Positions 20,243 through 31,319 of a stretch of DNA of 64,000 nucleotides are shown here, piece after piece. The notes under the pieces are model-generated. The model did not search any database. It was not told the DNA's origin and saw only the letters and a program-made list of their open reading frames with translations. Location: positions 42,739-106,738 of the forward strand of contig NZ_AQUU01000009.1 of NCBI RefSeq assembly GCF_000372365.1, given 5' to 3'. Source of the stretch: Aggregatibacter actinomycetemcomitans DSM 8324. GTDB taxonomy: Bacteria; Pseudomonadota; Gammaproteobacteria; Enterobacterales; Pasteurellaceae. The first letter of the stretch is position 1; every line of letters begins with the position of its first letter. Position numbers and translations under genes: made by a program.

Positions 20243-21499
20243 ATGCAACAGAATTATTTAAGTTCGGCACGTTTCGCCGATTTAGCCCTACATCCTTTGG
20301 TGTTACAGGCGTTGAACGACAAAGGATTTGATTTTTGTACGCCGATTCAGGCGCTCTCGCTGCCCATTACGTTACGAGGCAAAGATGTTGCCGGACAGGC
20401 ACAAACCGGCACCGGAAAAACAATCGCGTTTTTGTCCGCACTTTTCCATCATTTATTAACCTACCCGAAAAAAACGGAAGCCAATCAACCGCGCGCTTTG
20501 ATTCTGGCACCAACCCGCGAATTGGCGGTGCAAATTGAACACGACGCGCAGATTTTCTTAAAAACAACCAAATTTAAGACCGCACTTGCCTACGGCGGTG
20601 ACGGCTATGACAAGCAACTCAAAGCCATTGAAAACGGCGTGGACGTGCTTATCGGCACCACGGGGCGCGTAATTGATTATGTGAAACAGGGCGTGATTCG
20701 TTTGGATCAGATTCAAACGGTGGTGCTGGACGAAGCGGATCGTATGTTCGATTTGGGTTTTATCCGTGACATTCGCTATTTGTTACGCAAATGCCCGCCG
20801 CCACAACAACGCTTGACCATGTTGTTCTCCGCCACCTTGTCTTACAAAGTGCGTGAACTGGCTTTTGAAGATATGAATAGCCCGGAATATGTGGAAATCG
20901 AACCTGAACAAAAAACCGGGCAGCAAATTAAAGAAGAATTATTTTACCCGTCCAATCGGGACAAAATGCCGTTGTTGCTGACGCTCTTGGAAGAAGAATG
21001 GCCGGAGCGCTGTATTGTGTTTGCCAACACCAAACATAAATGCGAGGAAATTTGGGGCTATTTGGCGGCGGACGGGCATCGCGTGGGCTTATTAACCGGC
21101 GATGTGGCGCAGAAAAAACGGCTTTCCTTATTGAAAAAATTTACCGACGGCGATTTGGATATTTTAGTGGCGACGGACGTGGCGGCGCGCGGGCTGCATA
21201 TTGCGGAAGTGACTCATGTGTTCAATTACGATTTGCCGGACGATCGGGAAGATTATGTGCACCGTATCGGGCGTACCGGACGTGCCGGCGAAAGCGGCAT
21301 TTCCATCAGCTTCGCCTGCGAGCAATACGCCATGAATTTGCCGGCGATTGAAGAATATATCGGACACAGCATTACCGTGAGCCAATACGATCCGAACGCG
21401 TTATTACAGGATTTGCCGAAGCCTTATCGATTAAAACGGCAAACCAATTTCAGCGCACAGAATAACAATCGCCGCAAACCGTTTCGCGCAAAACGCTAG
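20243..21499 (+). CDS. rhlB: DEAD-box RNA helicase RhlB
   Basis: 418 residues from the ATG at 20243 ([18 protein letters not shown]); the open frame extends 24 codons upstream, but that part looks non-coding. Motifs in order: Q-motif region [52 protein letters not shown], and [13 protein letters not shown]. RhlB unwinds RNA in the RNase E degradosome. The basic Arg/Lys-rich tail (about 400-418) is typical. It lies divergent to rho. Confidence 0.94.
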   Translation: MQQNYLSSARFADLALHPLVLQALNDKGFDFCTPIQALSLPITLRGKDVAGQAQTGTGKTIAFLSALFHHLLTYPKKTEANQPRALILAPTRELAVQIEHDAQIFLKTTKFKTALAYGGDGYDKQLKAIENGVDVLIGTTGRVIDYVKQGVIRLDQIQTVVLDEADRMFDLGFIRDIRYLLRKCPPPQQRLTMLFSATLSYKVRELAFEDMNSPEYVEIEPEQKTGQQIKEELFYPSNRDKMPLLLTLLEEEWPERCIVFANTKHKCEEIWGYLAADGHRVGLLTGDVAQKKRLSLLKKFTDGDLDILVATDVAARGLHIAEVTHVFNYDLPDDREDYVHRIGRTGRAGESGISISFACEQYAMNLPAIEEYIGHSITVSQYDPNALLQDLPKPYRLKRQTNFSAQNNNRRKPFRAKR

Positions 21500-21565
21500 C
21501 CAACAGATTGGCGTGTATTTTATTCAATGGTAAAATTTGCACCTTTTGTCAATTGAGGAAAAATA

Positions 21566-21874
21566 ATGTCATTAGTCGATTTCGTGGTGAATAAACTGGA
21601 CAATTTAAAAGCCACCGATATTTTATCGTTAAACGTGAAGGGAAAATCCTCCGTCACCGATACCATGATCCTTTGCACCGGCACCTCTTCCCGCCATGTG
21701 TCTTCTTTGGCGCAAAAATTAATTACCGAATGCAAACTTGCCGGTATCGACGTGTTCGGCGATGAAGGCAAGGAAACCGCCGATTGGGTGGTAGTGGATT
21801 TGGGTGACGCCATCGTACATATCATGCAGGCAGAAAGCCGCGAAATGTATCAGCTGGAAAAACTTTGGGCATAG
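21566..21874 (+). CDS. rsfS: Ribosomal silencing factor RsfS
   Basis: 102 residues (E. coli 105). Typical segments are [32 protein letters not shown] (split across ~13-45) and [15 protein letters not shown] followed by YQLEKLW. RsfS binds L14 and blocks subunit joining under starvation. It begins the conserved ybeB-rlmH-mrdA-mrdB gene run, with a TTGAGGAA ribosome site. Confidence 0.95.
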   Translation: MSLVDFVVNKLDNLKATDILSLNVKGKSSVTDTMILCTGTSSRHVSSLAQKLITECKLAGIDVFGDEGKETADWVVVDLGDAIVHIMQAESREMYQLEKLWA

Positions 21875-21933
21875 ACGCCAAAAAGTGCGGTTGTTTTTCC
21901 CGCTATTTTTTAGGTGCTGTTGAGGATCGAAAG

Positions 21934-22401
21934 GTGAAAATTCAGTTAATTGCCGTTGGAACCAAAATGCCGGGGTGGGTGACTACGGGCTTTGAGGAAT
22001 ATCAACGCCGCTTTCCGAAAGAGATGCCTTTTGAACTCATTGAAATTCCTGCCGGTAAACGGGGTAAAAATGCCGACATCAAACGTATTTTGGAACAGGA
22101 AGGCAAAGCCATGTTGGCGGCTGCCGGAAAAGGCAAGGTGGTGACACTGGACATTCCAGGTAACCCCTGGACCACGGAACAGCTGGCTCAACAATTAGAA
22201 GGCTGGAAAAATGACGGGCGCGATGTTTGTTTGCTCATCGGCGGGCCGGAAGGCTTGGCACTGGAATGTAAAGCCGCCGCCGAACAAAGTTGGTCACTTT
22301 CACCGCTTACTTTGCCGCATCCGTTGGTGCGCGTGGTGGTGGCGGAAAGCCTGTATCGCGCGTGGTCGCTCACTGCCAATCATCCATATCATCGAGAATA
22401 A
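21934..22401 (+). CDS. rlmH: 23S rRNA (pseudouridine1915-N3)-methyltransferase RlmH
   Basis: 155 residues, as in E. coli, from a GTG start at 21934 with a TGAGGA ribosome site just upstream. The frame is open earlier and overlaps rsfS, but those residues do not match Rlm[16 protein letters not shown] at the start, [23 protein letters not shown] in the middle and [22 protein letters not shown] at the end are the SPOUT-fold signature. It methylates pseudouridine in helix 69 of assembled 70S ribosomes. Confidence 0.95.
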   Translation: MKIQLIAVGTKMPGWVTTGFEEYQRRFPKEMPFELIEIPAGKRGKNADIKRILEQEGKAMLAAAGKGKVVTLDIPGNPWTTEQLAQQLEGWKNDGRDVCLLIGGPEGLALECKAAAEQSWSLSPLTLPHPLVRVVVAESLYRAWSLTANHPYHRE

Positions 22402-22413
22402 ATCAATAATAAG

Positions 22414-24375
22414 ATGAGTTTAAAAATATTATTAAATCAGCCGCAATACGATCCGATTCGTGACAAAAAAGCCGAGCGCAACTTATTTGCCCGTCGCGCT
22501 TTGGTGTCATTTATCGGCGTGTTGGTGTTGTCGGTGGTGTTAATTTTAAACTTGTATGATTTGCAGGTGGTCAATTATGACGGTTATCAAACCCGTTCCA
22601 ACGGCAATCGTATTAAGTTGTTGCCGCTGCCGCCGACTCGCGGGTTGATTTATGATCGCAACGGCAAACTACTGGCGGAAAATCTGACCTTTTTCGGGCT
22701 TTATATCGTGCCTGAAAAGGTGGAAAATTTAGACCGCACTTTTGAGGAGCTGAGGGTGTTGGTAGGCTTAACTGATGAAGATATTGCGAATTTTAACAAG
22801 GAACGGCGTCGCTCCTCCCGTTATATGCCGATTATGCTGAAACGAAATCTAACGGAAGAGCAAATTGCCCGTTTTGCGGTGAATCAATACAATTTCCAGA
22901 GTTTGGATGTGAAACCCTACTTTAAGCGCCATTATTTATACGGCGAACCGCTGACCCATGTTTTGGGCTATGTGTCAAAAATTAACGATCGTGATGTAGA
23001 ACGCTTGAAAAAAGAGGAAAAGTACGCCAATTATTCCGGCACGCACGACTGGGGCAAACTCGGCATTGAGCGCTATTATGAAGATGCTTTACACGGCACC
23101 ACAGGCTTTGAAGAAGTAGAAGTGAACAGTCGCGGTAAAGTGATCCGCAAATTGCGCGCACAACCCGCCATTGCCGGCAAAAGCATTCACTTGACCATTG
23201 ACTTAAATTTACAGCTTTACGTTACCGATTTATTGGCGGGACACAAAGGCGCCGTGGTAGTGATGGATCCGAAAGACAACAGTATTTTAGCCATGGTTTC
23301 CGTACCGAGTTATGACAATAATCTTTTTGTGGATGGTATTTCCGGGGCGGATTACCGTCGCTTGCTCAATGACTCAAATCGCCCGCTTTATAGCCGCGTG
23401 ACCCAAGGCGCCTATCCGCCGGCATCAACCGTGAAACCGTTCATCGCTGTTTCCGCATTGCAGGAAAATGTGATTACGCCGAACATGACCATTTATGATC
23501 CCGGCTATTGGATGTTGCCGAACAGTACCAAGCGTTTTCGTGACTGGCGTAAAGGCGGGCACGGCATGATCAATCTAAACAAGGCCATTACCGAATCCTC
23601 CGATACGTATTTTTATCAAACTGCCTATAACCTCGGCATCGATCGCCTGTCCGATTGGATGAAACGCTTTGGTTTCGGTGTCCCGACGGGGATTGATATT
23701 CAGGAAGAAACCAGTGCCAATATGCCGACCCGTGAATGGAAGCAAAAACGCTATAAAAAAGCCTGGGTGCAGGGCGATACAATTTCCGTAGGCATTGGGC
23801 AGGGGTACTGGACGGCGACGCCGTTACAGCTGGCAAAAGCCACCAGCATTTTAGTGAATAACGGCAAGGTAAACACACCGCACTTAATGAAGAGCGTGGA
23901 AGGTTCGGTAGTAGAACCCTATAAAGATCCGTTGTTGTACGAAGATATTACCGAACCGAAACAGTATTTCTGGGATGAGGCGAAACGCGGTATGTACAAC
24001 GTGGTAAACGGTGCCGGCGGAACGGGGCGTAAAGCTTTTATCGGCACGCCTTATCGTGTCGCCGGTAAATCCGGTACGGCACAGGTGTTCAGTTTGAAAG
24101 AAAATCAAACGTATAACGCCGGCAGCTTGAAAAAAGAATTGCACGATCACGCGTGGTTTACCGCTTTCGCACCTTATGATAACCCACAAATCGTGGTGTC
24201 GATGATTTTGGAAAATGCCGGCGGCGGTTCCAGTAATGCGGCGCCGATCGTCAGAAAAATTATGGATTATTATTTTAAACAAAATACCCCGCAAGCCGTG
24301 ATGTCGCTATTCGATGAGCCTGAATCGCCGGAATCGGAACCCGCAACAGGAGACGAGCCGAATGAAAATGAATGA
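22414..24375 (+). CDS. mrdA: Penicillin-binding protein 2 (elongasome transpeptidase)
   Basis: 653 residues. An N-terminal signal anchor (about 27-50) is followed by the dimerisation domain and a transpeptidase domain. The active-site motifs are present: STVK (near residue 345) in [21 protein letters not shown] (near 396) as the SxN-type motif, and KSGTAQVF (near 553). PBP2 cross-links peptidoglycan during side-wall growth with RodA and MreB, in the periplasm. The 3' end overlaps mrdB by 14 bases. Confidence 0.96.
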   Translation: MSLKILLNQPQYDPIRDKKAERNLFARRALVSFIGVLVLSVVLILNLYDLQVVNYDGYQTRSNGNRIKLLPLPPTRGLIYDRNGKLLAENLTFFGLYIVPEKVENLDRTFEELRVLVGLTDEDIANFNKERRRSSRYMPIMLKRNLTEEQIARFAVNQYNFQSLDVKPYFKRHYLYGEPLTHVLGYVSKINDRDVERLKKEEKYANYSGTHDWGKLGIERYYEDALHGTTGFEEVEVNSRGKVIRKLRAQPAIAGKSIHLTIDLNLQLYVTDLLAGHKGAVVVMDPKDNSILAMVSVPSYDNNLFVDGISGADYRRLLNDSNRPLYSRVTQGAYPPASTVKPFIAVSALQENVITPNMTIYDPGYWMLPNSTKRFRDWRKGGHGMINLNKAITESSDTYFYQTAYNLGIDRLSDWMKRFGFGVPTGIDIQEETSANMPTREWKQKRYKKAWVQGDTISVGIGQGYWTATPLQLAKATSILVNNGKVNTPHLMKSVEGSVVEPYKDPLLYEDITEPKQYFWDEAKRGMYNVVNGAGGTGRKAFIGTPYRVAGKSGTAQVFSLKENQTYNAGSLKKELHDHAWFTAFAPYDNPQIVVSMILENAGGGSSNAAPIVRKIMDYYFKQNTPQAVMSLFDEPESPESEPATGDEPNENE

Positions 24376-25483
24376 TCGTAATATTTGGCTGGAACTGTGG
24401 CGGCGTCTGCATATCGATTTGTGGCTGTTTATCGGGTTGGTGGTGGTTACCGGCTACGGCATGTTGGTGTTATATAGCGCTTCCGGTGCCAATGAAGCCA
24501 TGTTTCGTAGCCGTATTGTGCAGGTGGCGCTCGGGTTTGTCGTAATGTTGGTCATGGCGCAATTTCCGCCGAAATTTTACCAGCGCATTGCGCCGTATTT
24601 ATTTGGAATCGGCATCGTATTGCTTATTTTGGTGGATCTTATCGGCGCAACCAGTAAGGGGGCACAGCGTTGGCTGGATTTGGGCGTGGTACGTTTTCAG
24701 CCGTCCGAGATCGTAAAATTGGCAGTGCCGCTGATGGTGGCGGTGTATTTGGGCAATCGCCCACAACCCATTAAGTTAAAGGAAACGTTTATCGCACTGA
24801 TCACCATTATTGTACCGACCTTACTCGTGGCGATTCAACCCGATTTGGGCACCGCAATTTTGGTTAGCGGTTCCGGCTTATTTGTGATATTTTTAGCCGG
24901 CATGAGCTGGTGGCTCATTTTAATTGCCGTGGTTGCGCTTGCGGGATTTATTCCGGTTATGTGGTTCTATTTAATGCACGACTATCAACGTGCCCGTGTG
25001 TTGACCTTATTTGATCCGGAAAAAGATTTATTGGGCGCGGGCTACCATATTTGGCAATCCAAAATTGCGATCGGTTCCGGTGGGTTATGGGGCAAAGGCT
25101 GGTTACAGGGAACGCAATCCCAGCTGGAGTTTTTACCCGAGCCGCACACGGATTTTATTTTCGCCGTGTTGAGTGAAGAATATGGCATGATTGGCTTTTT
25201 GGTTTTATTAGCCATTTATTTATTTATTGTTGCGCGCGGTTTAATGATTGGCGTTAATGCGCAAAGCGCTTTCGGGCGTATTTTAGTGGGGGCATTAACG
25301 TTAATTTTCTTCGTTTATGTCTTTGTTAACATCGGCATGGTAAGCGGCATTTTGCCTGTTGTGGGCGTGCCTTTACCATTGGTGAGTTATGGCGGTACAT
25401 CCTATGTGGCAATTATGGCGGGCTTCGGTTTAATCATGTCAATTCATACTCACAAAGAACACTTTCTGAAAGGAACTAACTAA
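24362..25483 (+). CDS. mrdB: Peptidoglycan polymerase RodA (SEDS family)
   Basis: 373 residues from the ATG at 24362 ([16 protein letters not shown]); the frame is open 16 codons further up inside mrdA, but that part is not family-like. About ten membrane helices. SEDS motifs include [23 protein letters not shown] (near 96-120, split), PDLGTAILV (near 160), [19 protein letters not shown] near the large periplasmic loop, and [11 protein letters not shown]. It polymerises glycan strands together with PBP2 (mrdA), with which it is translationally overlapped. Confidence 0.95.
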   Translation: MKMNDRNIWLELWRRLHIDLWLFIGLVVVTGYGMLVLYSASGANEAMFRSRIVQVALGFVVMLVMAQFPPKFYQRIAPYLFGIGIVLLILVDLIGATSKGAQRWLDLGVVRFQPSEIVKLAVPLMVAVYLGNRPQPIKLKETFIALITIIVPTLLVAIQPDLGTAILVSGSGLFVIFLAGMSWWLILIAVVALAGFIPVMWFYLMHDYQRARVLTLFDPEKDLLGAGYHIWQSKIAIGSGGLWGKGWLQGTQSQLEFLPEPHTDFIFAVLSEEYGMIGFLVLLAIYLFIVARGLMIGVNAQSAFGRILVGALTLIFFVYVFVNIGMVSGILPVVGVPLPLVSYGGTSYVAIMAGFGLIMSIHTHKEHFLKGTN

Positions 25484-25531
25484 GTTTTCAGTTTTCTTAA
25501 TTGTGAGCTTTACAGAGAGGGAGAAAACTCA

Positions 25532-26389
25532 ATGAATCTAGAGCAAGCTGTAAAATATATGATAATTTTGTTTTCATTTTGCACCGCACTTTCCGTGCAA
25601 GCCGAAACAAAAAAATTATACGGCATTCAGGGACCGTCGTTGACTTACCGTCCGATGTCCGATAAAGCGCAGACTTATAATGTAAAAGGGGAAACTTACA
25701 CCACGAAGCCGCACCAAACGGCAAAAAATTATTCCAAACAGGGGATTGCCAGCTATTACCATCATAAATTTAACGGGCGGAAAACTTCCAACGGCGATAT
25801 TTACGATTCCACTTTATATACGGCGGCACATAAAACTTTGCCTTTGAATTCCTACGCAGTGGTCACCAATATGTATAACCAACGCAAAGTCATTGTGCGA
25901 ATCAACGACCGTGGGCCCTTTGCTAAAGATCGTATTATTGATTTGTCCCACGCGGCGGCAAAAGAGATCGGTATTGTAAATTACGGTATGGGATTGGTTA
26001 AGGTGGAAGCGTTGCATGTGGACGCTAACGGTGAGCTTTCCGGCGCAGGCACCTCCACATTGGCGAAAGCAAGTAGAACAGAAGAAGGGCTAAAACGCCT
26101 GGTGGATAATGAAATCGCTTCCACGCCGGCGCCGCGACAAAATCGTAAAGTGGCAAGTGCCGAACGCTATGAAATTAAAATGGTCAATGTCGCCAGCAAG
26201 AAAAACGCCGAGCAGATCATTCAGGATTTAGCGTTAAATAATGTGAAAACGGAAATTGCCGCACATGGTCAAAAATACCATATCCATTTGGGACCTTTTA
26301 ATTCAAAACAGGAAATCAACGAATTGAAAACACAATTAAGACGGTTAAATCATTCTGAACCGTTGATTGTGTATTCTTATAATCAATAA
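25532..26389 (+). CDS. rlpA: RlpA septal-ring-type lytic transglycosylase
   Basis: 285 residues. The signal sequence ends at about ALSVQA. A double-psi beta-barrel RlpA domain follows (about 70-160: GIASYYHHKFNGRKTSNGDIYD, with VRINDRGPF and RIIDLSHAAA), then a C-terminal SPOR domain (about 205-280) that binds denuded glycan. RlpA cleaves stem-less glycan strands in some species. The only Cys of the leader, in LFSFC, does not form a good lipobox, so it may be secreted and not lipidated, unlike E. coli RlpA. It lies between mrdB and dacA as in E. coli. Confidence 0.9.
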   Translation: MNLEQAVKYMIILFSFCTALSVQAETKKLYGIQGPSLTYRPMSDKAQTYNVKGETYTTKPHQTAKNYSKQGIASYYHHKFNGRKTSNGDIYDSTLYTAAHKTLPLNSYAVVTNMYNQRKVIVRINDRGPFAKDRIIDLSHAAAKEIGIVNYGMGLVKVEALHVDANGELSGAGTSTLAKASRTEEGLKRLVDNEIASTPAPRQNRKVASAERYEIKMVNVASKKNAEQIIQDLALNNVKTEIAAHGQKYHIHLGPFNSKQEINELKTQLRRLNHSEPLIVYSYNQ

Positions 26390-26419
26390 CAAGTACATAA
26401 TTTCAGGATATTTAACATT

Positions 26420-27610
26420 ATGTTTAATAAAGCAGTAAAAAACAGCAAGATTGCCATCGTCTCAGGGGTATTGGCGGTATCGCTCGGTGCTATGGCGGCG
26501 GAAGACGTACAATTTAACATCGCCGTGCCGGAAATTAATGCACAAACCTACGTCTTAATGGATTACAACTCCGGTGCCGTGTTGGCGTCCCTTAACCCTG
26601 ATCAGCGCCAATATCCGGCATCATTGACCAAAATGATGACCAGCTATGTGGTCGGGCAGGCGATTAAGCAAGGTAAAATCCGTAATACGGATATGGTCAC
26701 CATCGGCGAAAGCTCCTGGGGGCATAAATTCCCCGGTTCTTCCAAAATGTTCTTAAACTTAAATCAACAGGTTTCCGTTGCGGATTTACATCGCGGCATC
26801 ATCATTGTTTCGGGTAATGACGCCTGCGTGGCAATGGCGGAGCATGTTTCCGGCACGGTGATGAACTTCGTTGATACCATGAATAAATATGTGGAACAGT
26901 TCGGTTTAAAAAATACCTATTTCACCACGGTGCACGGTTTAGATGAAGATAACCAATACTCTTCCGCCCGCGATATGGCGATTATCGGCGCGCGTATTAT
27001 TCGTGATTTACCGGAAGAATATAAAATTTACGCCGAAAAAGATTTTACCTTTAACAAAATCAAACAGCCTAATCGCAACGGCTTGTTATGGGACAAAACC
27101 ATTAACGTTGACGGTATGAAAACCGGTCACACGGATAAAGCGGGGTACAACCTGGTGGCTTCCGCCATCAGCCCGAACAATATGCGTTTGATTTCTGTGG
27201 TGATGGGCGTGCCGACTTATAAAGGTCGCGAAGTGGAAAGCAAAAAATTATTGCAATGGGGTTTTGCTAATTTTGAGACCTTCAAAACCTTGGATTCAGG
27301 CAAATCCATTTCCGAACAACGGGTGTATTACGGCGATGAAAGTAACATCCAATTAGGCGTGTTACAAGATGCTTTCATCACCATTCCGAAAGGCAAAAGC
27401 GCCGAGCTCAAAGCCCGTTACGAATTAGAGAAAAAATACCTTGAAGCGCCCCTTGCCAAAGGGCAAGTTGTGGGCAAGGTGGTGTATCAATTAGACGGCA
27501 AAGACATCGCCAGTGTAAACTTACAAGTGATGCAAGAAGTGAAAGAAGGCGGTATCTTCGGCAAAATCTGGGACTGGCTGGTGCTGACCATCAAAAGTTT
27601 ATTTGACTAG
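26420..27610 (+). CDS. dacA: D-alanyl-D-alanine carboxypeptidase (PBP5/DacA type)
   Basis: 396 residues with a signal peptide ending near AMAAE. Active-site motifs: SLTK in PASLTKMMTSYVVG (near 69), SGN in IVSGNDACVAMAEH (near 134) and KTG in VDGMKTGHTDKAGYNL (near 237). The C-terminal amphipathic helix GGIFGKIWDWLVLTIKSLF anchors it to the outer face of the inner membrane. It trims pentapeptide stems and so limits cross-linking. It follows rlpA by 30 bases. Confidence 0.95.
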   Translation: MFNKAVKNSKIAIVSGVLAVSLGAMAAEDVQFNIAVPEINAQTYVLMDYNSGAVLASLNPDQRQYPASLTKMMTSYVVGQAIKQGKIRNTDMVTIGESSWGHKFPGSSKMFLNLNQQVSVADLHRGIIIVSGNDACVAMAEHVSGTVMNFVDTMNKYVEQFGLKNTYFTTVHGLDEDNQYSSARDMAIIGARIIRDLPEEYKIYAEKDFTFNKIKQPNRNGLLWDKTINVDGMKTGHTDKAGYNLVASAISPNNMRLISVVMGVPTYKGREVESKKLLQWGFANFETFKTLDSGKSISEQRVYYGDESNIQLGVLQDAFITIPKGKSAELKARYELEKKYLEAPLAKGQVVGKVVYQLDGKDIASVNLQVMQEVKEGGIFGKIWDWLVLTIKSLFD

Positions 27611-27635
27611 CCTTTAAAAAACACACTCAACACTG

Positions 27636-27661
27636 ACCGCACTTTTTCATGAAAGTGCGGT
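27636..27661 (+). terminator. Paired-USS terminator after dacA
   Basis: ACCGCACTTT (27636-27645) and AAAGTGCGGT (27652-27661) form an exact 10-bp stem with a 6-base loop, followed by TCACTTTTTT. A compact example of USS arms used as a terminator. Confidence 0.8.
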
Positions 27662-27682
27662 TCACTTTTTTAGGAGAATGCA

Positions 27683-27982
27683 ATGACAGATAAAAAAACG
27701 GTAAATTTAGCCGACATTCCACAACAAAAATTAAAAGACTTGCTGGAATTCCCATGTGATTTCACTTTTAAAGTGGTGGGTGCCGCCCGTCCCGATTTAG
27801 TGGATGATGTGGTTCAGGTGGTGCATAAAACCATCAAAGACGATTACAACCCGAGCATGAAAGAGAGTGGCAAAGGCACTTATCATTCCGTGTCCATCAC
27901 CGTGCGCGCTGAAAATATCGAACAAATTGAAAAACTGTATAAAGAATTGGCGGAAATCGACGGCGTGAGAATGGTGCTTTAA
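27683..27982 (+). CDS. ybeD: YbeD family protein (DUF493, UPF0250)
   Basis: 99 residues; E. coli YbeD has 87. Typical features are [14 protein letters not shown] near residue 20, [23 protein letters not shown] and a C-terminal IDGVRMVL. The fold is ferredoxin-like, resembling ACT-type regulatory domains, and a link to lipoate or glycine metabolism is suggested by its fixed place before lipB. The molecular role is not established. An AGGAGA ribosome site precedes the ATG. Confidence 0.92.
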   Translation: MTDKKTVNLADIPQQKLKDLLEFPCDFTFKVVGAARPDLVDDVVQVVHKTIKDDYNPSMKESGKGTYHSVSITVRAENIEQIEKLYKELAEIDGVRMVL

Positions 27983-28027
27983 CCATTAAAGTGCGGTCAG
28001 AAAAAACAGCGTTTTTAGGAAACTATC

Positions 28028-28666
28028 ATGCAACCCGAATTAATTGTACGACAACTCGGCATTCGTGATTATGAGGACGTTTGGCACGAGATGCAGGCGT
28101 TTACCGATAATCGTACGGAGCAGACTCCTGATGAAATTTGGTTGGTGCAGCATCTATCTGTGTTCACCCAAGGTCAGGCGGGCAAGCCGGAACATCTATT
28201 GCAACAAAGTGCAATTCCGGTGGTGCAGTCCGATCGTGGTGGGCAGATTACCTATCACGGTTTGGGGCAGCAAATTATGTATGTGCTGATTGATGTGAAA
28301 CGCCACGAGAATCTAAATGTGCGCCAATTAGTAACCGCACTTGAGCAATCAGTGGTGAAAACCTTGGCAGATTACGGCATTGAAGGCTATGCGAAACCTG
28401 ATGCGCCAGGCGTTTATATTGACGGCAAAAAAATCTGCTCCCTCGGTTTGCGTATTCGCCACGGTCGGTCGTTCCATGGCTTGGCATTTAACATCAACAT
28501 GGATTTGACCCCGTTTCATCAAATCAATCCTTGCGGTTACGCGGGTTTGGAAATGTGTCAGCTGGCAGATTTTATTCCCGCACCAGAGGCGGACTGCGAC
28601 AAGGTTTCCCCACAATTAGTTCAACATTTCGCCGTGCAATTAGGGTATAATGTAACAAATTGTTAA
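28028..28666 (+). CDS. lipB: Octanoyl-[ACP]:protein N-octanoyltransferase
   Basis: 212 residues (E. coli 213). It moves octanoate from ACP to lipoyl domains. The family motif [20 protein letters not shown] is near 72-91. The catalytic Lys is in [12 protein letters not shown] (near 138), and the acyl-cysteine lies in [14 protein letters not shown] (near 171). It is followed by lipA, which inserts the sulphurs, in the usual order. Confidence 0.96.
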   Translation: MQPELIVRQLGIRDYEDVWHEMQAFTDNRTEQTPDEIWLVQHLSVFTQGQAGKPEHLLQQSAIPVVQSDRGGQITYHGLGQQIMYVLIDVKRHENLNVRQLVTALEQSVVKTLADYGIEGYAKPDAPGVYIDGKKICSLGLRIRHGRSFHGLAFNINMDLTPFHQINPCGYAGLEMCQLADFIPAPEADCDKVSPQLVQHFAVQLGYNVTNC

Positions 28667-28730
28667 CATCAACAATCGTTTTTTACGTTCATTATCTCTG
28701 CAAATCTGCACAGAAAATTAAGGAATATCA

Positions 28731-29693
28731 ATGGGAACACCTTTTAAAATGGAGCGCGGCGTTAAATATCGCGATGCCGCCAAAACCTCCATTATTCCGG
28801 TGAAAAATATCGATCCTGAGCAAGAACTGCTCAAAAAGCCGGAATGGATGAAAATTAAAATTCCGGCAAACGGTGCGCGCATTCAAAGTATCAAATCCGG
28901 TATGCGTCGCCATGGCTTGCATTCCGTCTGCGAAGAAGCCTCCTGCCCGAACCTGCACGAATGTTTCAACCACGGTACGGCAACTTTTATGATTCTTGGT
29001 GCTATTTGCACCCGCCGTTGTCCGTTCTGCGACGTGGCGCATGGTAAACCGTTGGCGCCGGATCCGGAAGAACCGCGTAAATTAGCGGAAACCATTCAGG
29101 ATATGAAATTGCGTTATGTGGTGATTACCTCCGTTGACCGCGATGATTTACCGGATCGCGGTGCCGGGCATTTTGCCGATTGCGTTCGGGAAATCCGCGC
29201 CCTGAATCCGAATATTAAAATTGAAATTTTAGTGCCGGATTTCCGTGGTCGCATTGAACTGGCATTGGAAAAATTAAAAGACAATCCGCCCGATGTGTTC
29301 AATCATAATCTGGAAAACGTACCGCGCTTATACCGCGAAATCCGCCCGGGCGCTGATTATCAATGGTCACTGCGTTTGTTGAAGGAATTTAAAGCCATGT
29401 TCCCGCATATTCCGACCAAATCCGGACTTATGGTGGGATTAGGCGAAACCAATGACGAGATCTTGGAAGTGATGCAGGATCTGCGGGATCACGGTGTGAC
29501 GATGCTGACGTTGGGGCAATATTTACAACCGAGTCGTCACCACCTTCCGGTTGCCCGCTATGTTCCACCGACAGAATTCGATATGTTCCGCGACAAAGCC
29601 CAAAACATGGGCTTCGAACACGCCGCCTGCGGCCCATTCGTCCGTTCTTCTTATCACGCCGATTTACAAGCAAGCGGCGGCTTGGTGAAATAA
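28731..29693 (+). CDS. lipA: Lipoyl synthase (radical SAM)
   Basis: 320 residues. It inserts two sulphurs into octanoyl groups. Both Fe-S clusters are visible: the auxiliary cluster in [12 protein letters not shown] (near 65-76) and the radical-SAM CxxxCxxC in CTRRCPFCD (near 91-99). The C-terminal SSYHAD Ser that ligates the auxiliary cluster is present. It follows lipB by 64 bases and completes the endogenous lipoylation route. Confidence 0.97.
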   Translation: MGTPFKMERGVKYRDAAKTSIIPVKNIDPEQELLKKPEWMKIKIPANGARIQSIKSGMRRHGLHSVCEEASCPNLHECFNHGTATFMILGAICTRRCPFCDVAHGKPLAPDPEEPRKLAETIQDMKLRYVVITSVDRDDLPDRGAGHFADCVREIRALNPNIKIEILVPDFRGRIELALEKLKDNPPDVFNHNLENVPRLYREIRPGADYQWSLRLLKEFKAMFPHIPTKSGLMVGLGETNDEILEVMQDLRDHGVTMLTLGQYLQPSRHHLPVARYVPPTEFDMFRDKAQNMGFEHAACGPFVRSSYHADLQASGGLVK

Positions 29694-29699
29694 TCGCGA

Positions 29700-29764
29700 A
29701 AAGTGCGGTGGTTTTCACGAACGTTTTTTCTCTTGAAAAACGCTTGGAAAAACCACCGCACTTT
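29700..29764. terminator. Extended paired-USS hairpin between lipA and cysS
   Basis: The arms AAAGTGCGGTGGTTTT (29700-29715) and AAAACCACCGCACTTT (29749-29764) are exact complements over 16 bases, the longest USS stem I found in the window. A second, inner inverted repeat (CGTTTTTTC with GAAAAACG) lies in the loop. It should terminate lipA and possibly the convergent cysS. Confidence 0.8.
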
Positions 29765-29790
29765 ACGATGAACCCCGTGTCGTGATAACA

Positions 29791-29822
29791 AAAAAGGAAG
29801 TTAATGATAACTTTCCTTTTGC
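29791..29822 (-). terminator. Terminator of cysS
   Basis: AAAGGAAGTT and AACTTTCCTTT form a hairpin with one bulge around a 6-base loop. Read leftward it ends in a T-rich run, so it suits cysS, whose stop is about 20 bases away. Confidence 0.6.
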
Positions 29823-29840
29823 TTTTCTGAATAGCTTAAA

Positions 29841-31220
29841 TTATTGCTTACGCCAGGTGGTGCCGTTCGGTCCGTCTTCCAATATGATGCCCATTTCCGT
29901 TAAGGCATTGCGCGCGGCGTCAGCGGCTGCCCAGTCTTTGGTGGCTCGGGATTCGTTGCGTTGCTTAATAAGCGCTTCGATTTTCGCCACTTCATCTTCA
30001 TCGGAACCGGCTTGCAGGAATTGCTCCGGATCCAGTTGAAGCAGACCGAGAATGGCGGCGAGTTCGCGTAAGCGTGCGGCTAAGCCGTTGGCTTTTGCCA
30101 TGTCTTCGGTCTTCAGCTTGTTCAGTTCACGCGCCATTTCAAACAGTACGGAAAGGGCATTCGGCGTGTTGAAATCATCATCCATGGCTTCACGGAAGGC
30201 ATCCACAAAATTTTCACCGCCAAAAGCCACCGCACTTTTATCTGTGCCGCGTAATGCGGTGTAGAGCCGTTCTAATGCGCCGTGAGCGAGGTTAAGGTTT
30301 TCTTCGCTGTAATTTAATTGGCTGCGGTAGTGCGCGGTCAATAAGAAATAGCGCACGCTTTCCGCGTCGTAGTGGTTTAATACGTCGCGAATGGTGAAGA
30401 AATTGCCGAGGGATTTCGACATTTTTTCTTTATCCACCATGATCATGCCGGAGTGTAGCCAATAGTTCACATATTGATTGCCGTGGGCACAGCAGGATTG
30501 GGCGATTTCGTTTTCGTGATGTGGGAACATGAGGTCGGAGCCGCCACCGTGAATGTCAAAATGCTCGCCTAATTGTTTGCTGTTCATGGCGGAGCATTCG
30601 ATGTGCCAGCCTGGGCGCCCTTTGCCCCAAGGCGAGTCCCAGCTCGGTTCATTCGGTTTAGACATTTTCCATAACACGAAATCCATTGGATTTTTCTTGA
30701 TTTCGTTAATTTCAATGCGCGCGCCCGCTTGTAATTGTTCCAAATCCTGACGGGACAATTTGCCGTAATCTTTGAAGCTTTCCACATCAAACATTACATC
30801 GCCGTTGTCCGCTACGTAGGCGTGTCCGCGTTGGATTAATTTCTGTACAATGTCAATGATTTCAGGAATATGGTGGGTGGCGCGCGGTTCAAAATCCGGA
30901 CGCAAAATATTCAGCGCGTCAAAATCTTTATACATTTCCACCACCATGCGATCCACCAACTGATCGCAGGTTTCTTTATTTTCCAAGGCACGTTTAATAA
31001 TTTTGTCATCCACGTCGGTAATATTACGCACATAGGTTAAATCGTAGCCTAAATAACGCAAATAACGGGCGATTACATCGAAACACACGAACGTACGCCC
31101 GTGCCCGATGTGGCAGAGATCGTACACGGTCACGCCACACACATACATTCCGATTTTGCCGGCGTGAATCGGTTTAAAAATTTCTTTTTCGCGGGTTAGG
31201 GTATTGAAAAGTTTTAACAT
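29841..31220 (-). CDS. cysS: Cysteinyl-tRNA synthetase
   Basis: 459 residues from the ATG at 31220 ([18 protein letters not shown]), matching the E. coli start; the frame is open ten codons further. Class I motifs: [11 protein letters not shown] near 35 and [11 protein letters not shown] near 265. The zinc-binding Cys residues appear at CGVTVYD and in the WHIECSAM and HHENEIAQS regions. It charges tRNA-Cys. It is convergent with lipA and divergent from ppiB. Confidence 0.96.
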   Translation of the reverse strand: MLKLFNTLTREKEIFKPIHAGKIGMYVCGVTVYDLCHIGHGRTFVCFDVIARYLRYLGYDLTYVRNITDVDDKIIKRALENKETCDQLVDRMVVEMYKDFDALNILRPDFEPRATHHIPEIIDIVQKLIQRGHAYVADNGDVMFDVESFKDYGKLSRQDLEQLQAGARIEINEIKKNPMDFVLWKMSKPNEPSWDSPWGKGRPGWHIECSAMNSKQLGEHFDIHGGGSDLMFPHHENEIAQSCCAHGNQYVNYWLHSGMIMVDKEKMSKSLGNFFTIRDVLNHYDAESVRYFLLTAHYRSQLNYSEENLNLAHGALERLYTALRGTDKSAVAFGGENFVDAFREAMDDDFNTPNALSVLFEMARELNKLKTEDMAKANGLAARLRELAAILGLLQLDPEQFLQAGSDEDEVAKIEALIKQRNESRATKDWAAADAARNALTEMGIILEDGPNGTTWRKQ

Positions 31221-31319
31221 ATTGGGATCCAAATCTTTTTGAAAACGCACCGCACTTTATGGCGATTTGGGGCGGATTGTGAAATAATGACGCTCTTTAA
31301 TTCGTAGAGGAAAAGCACA

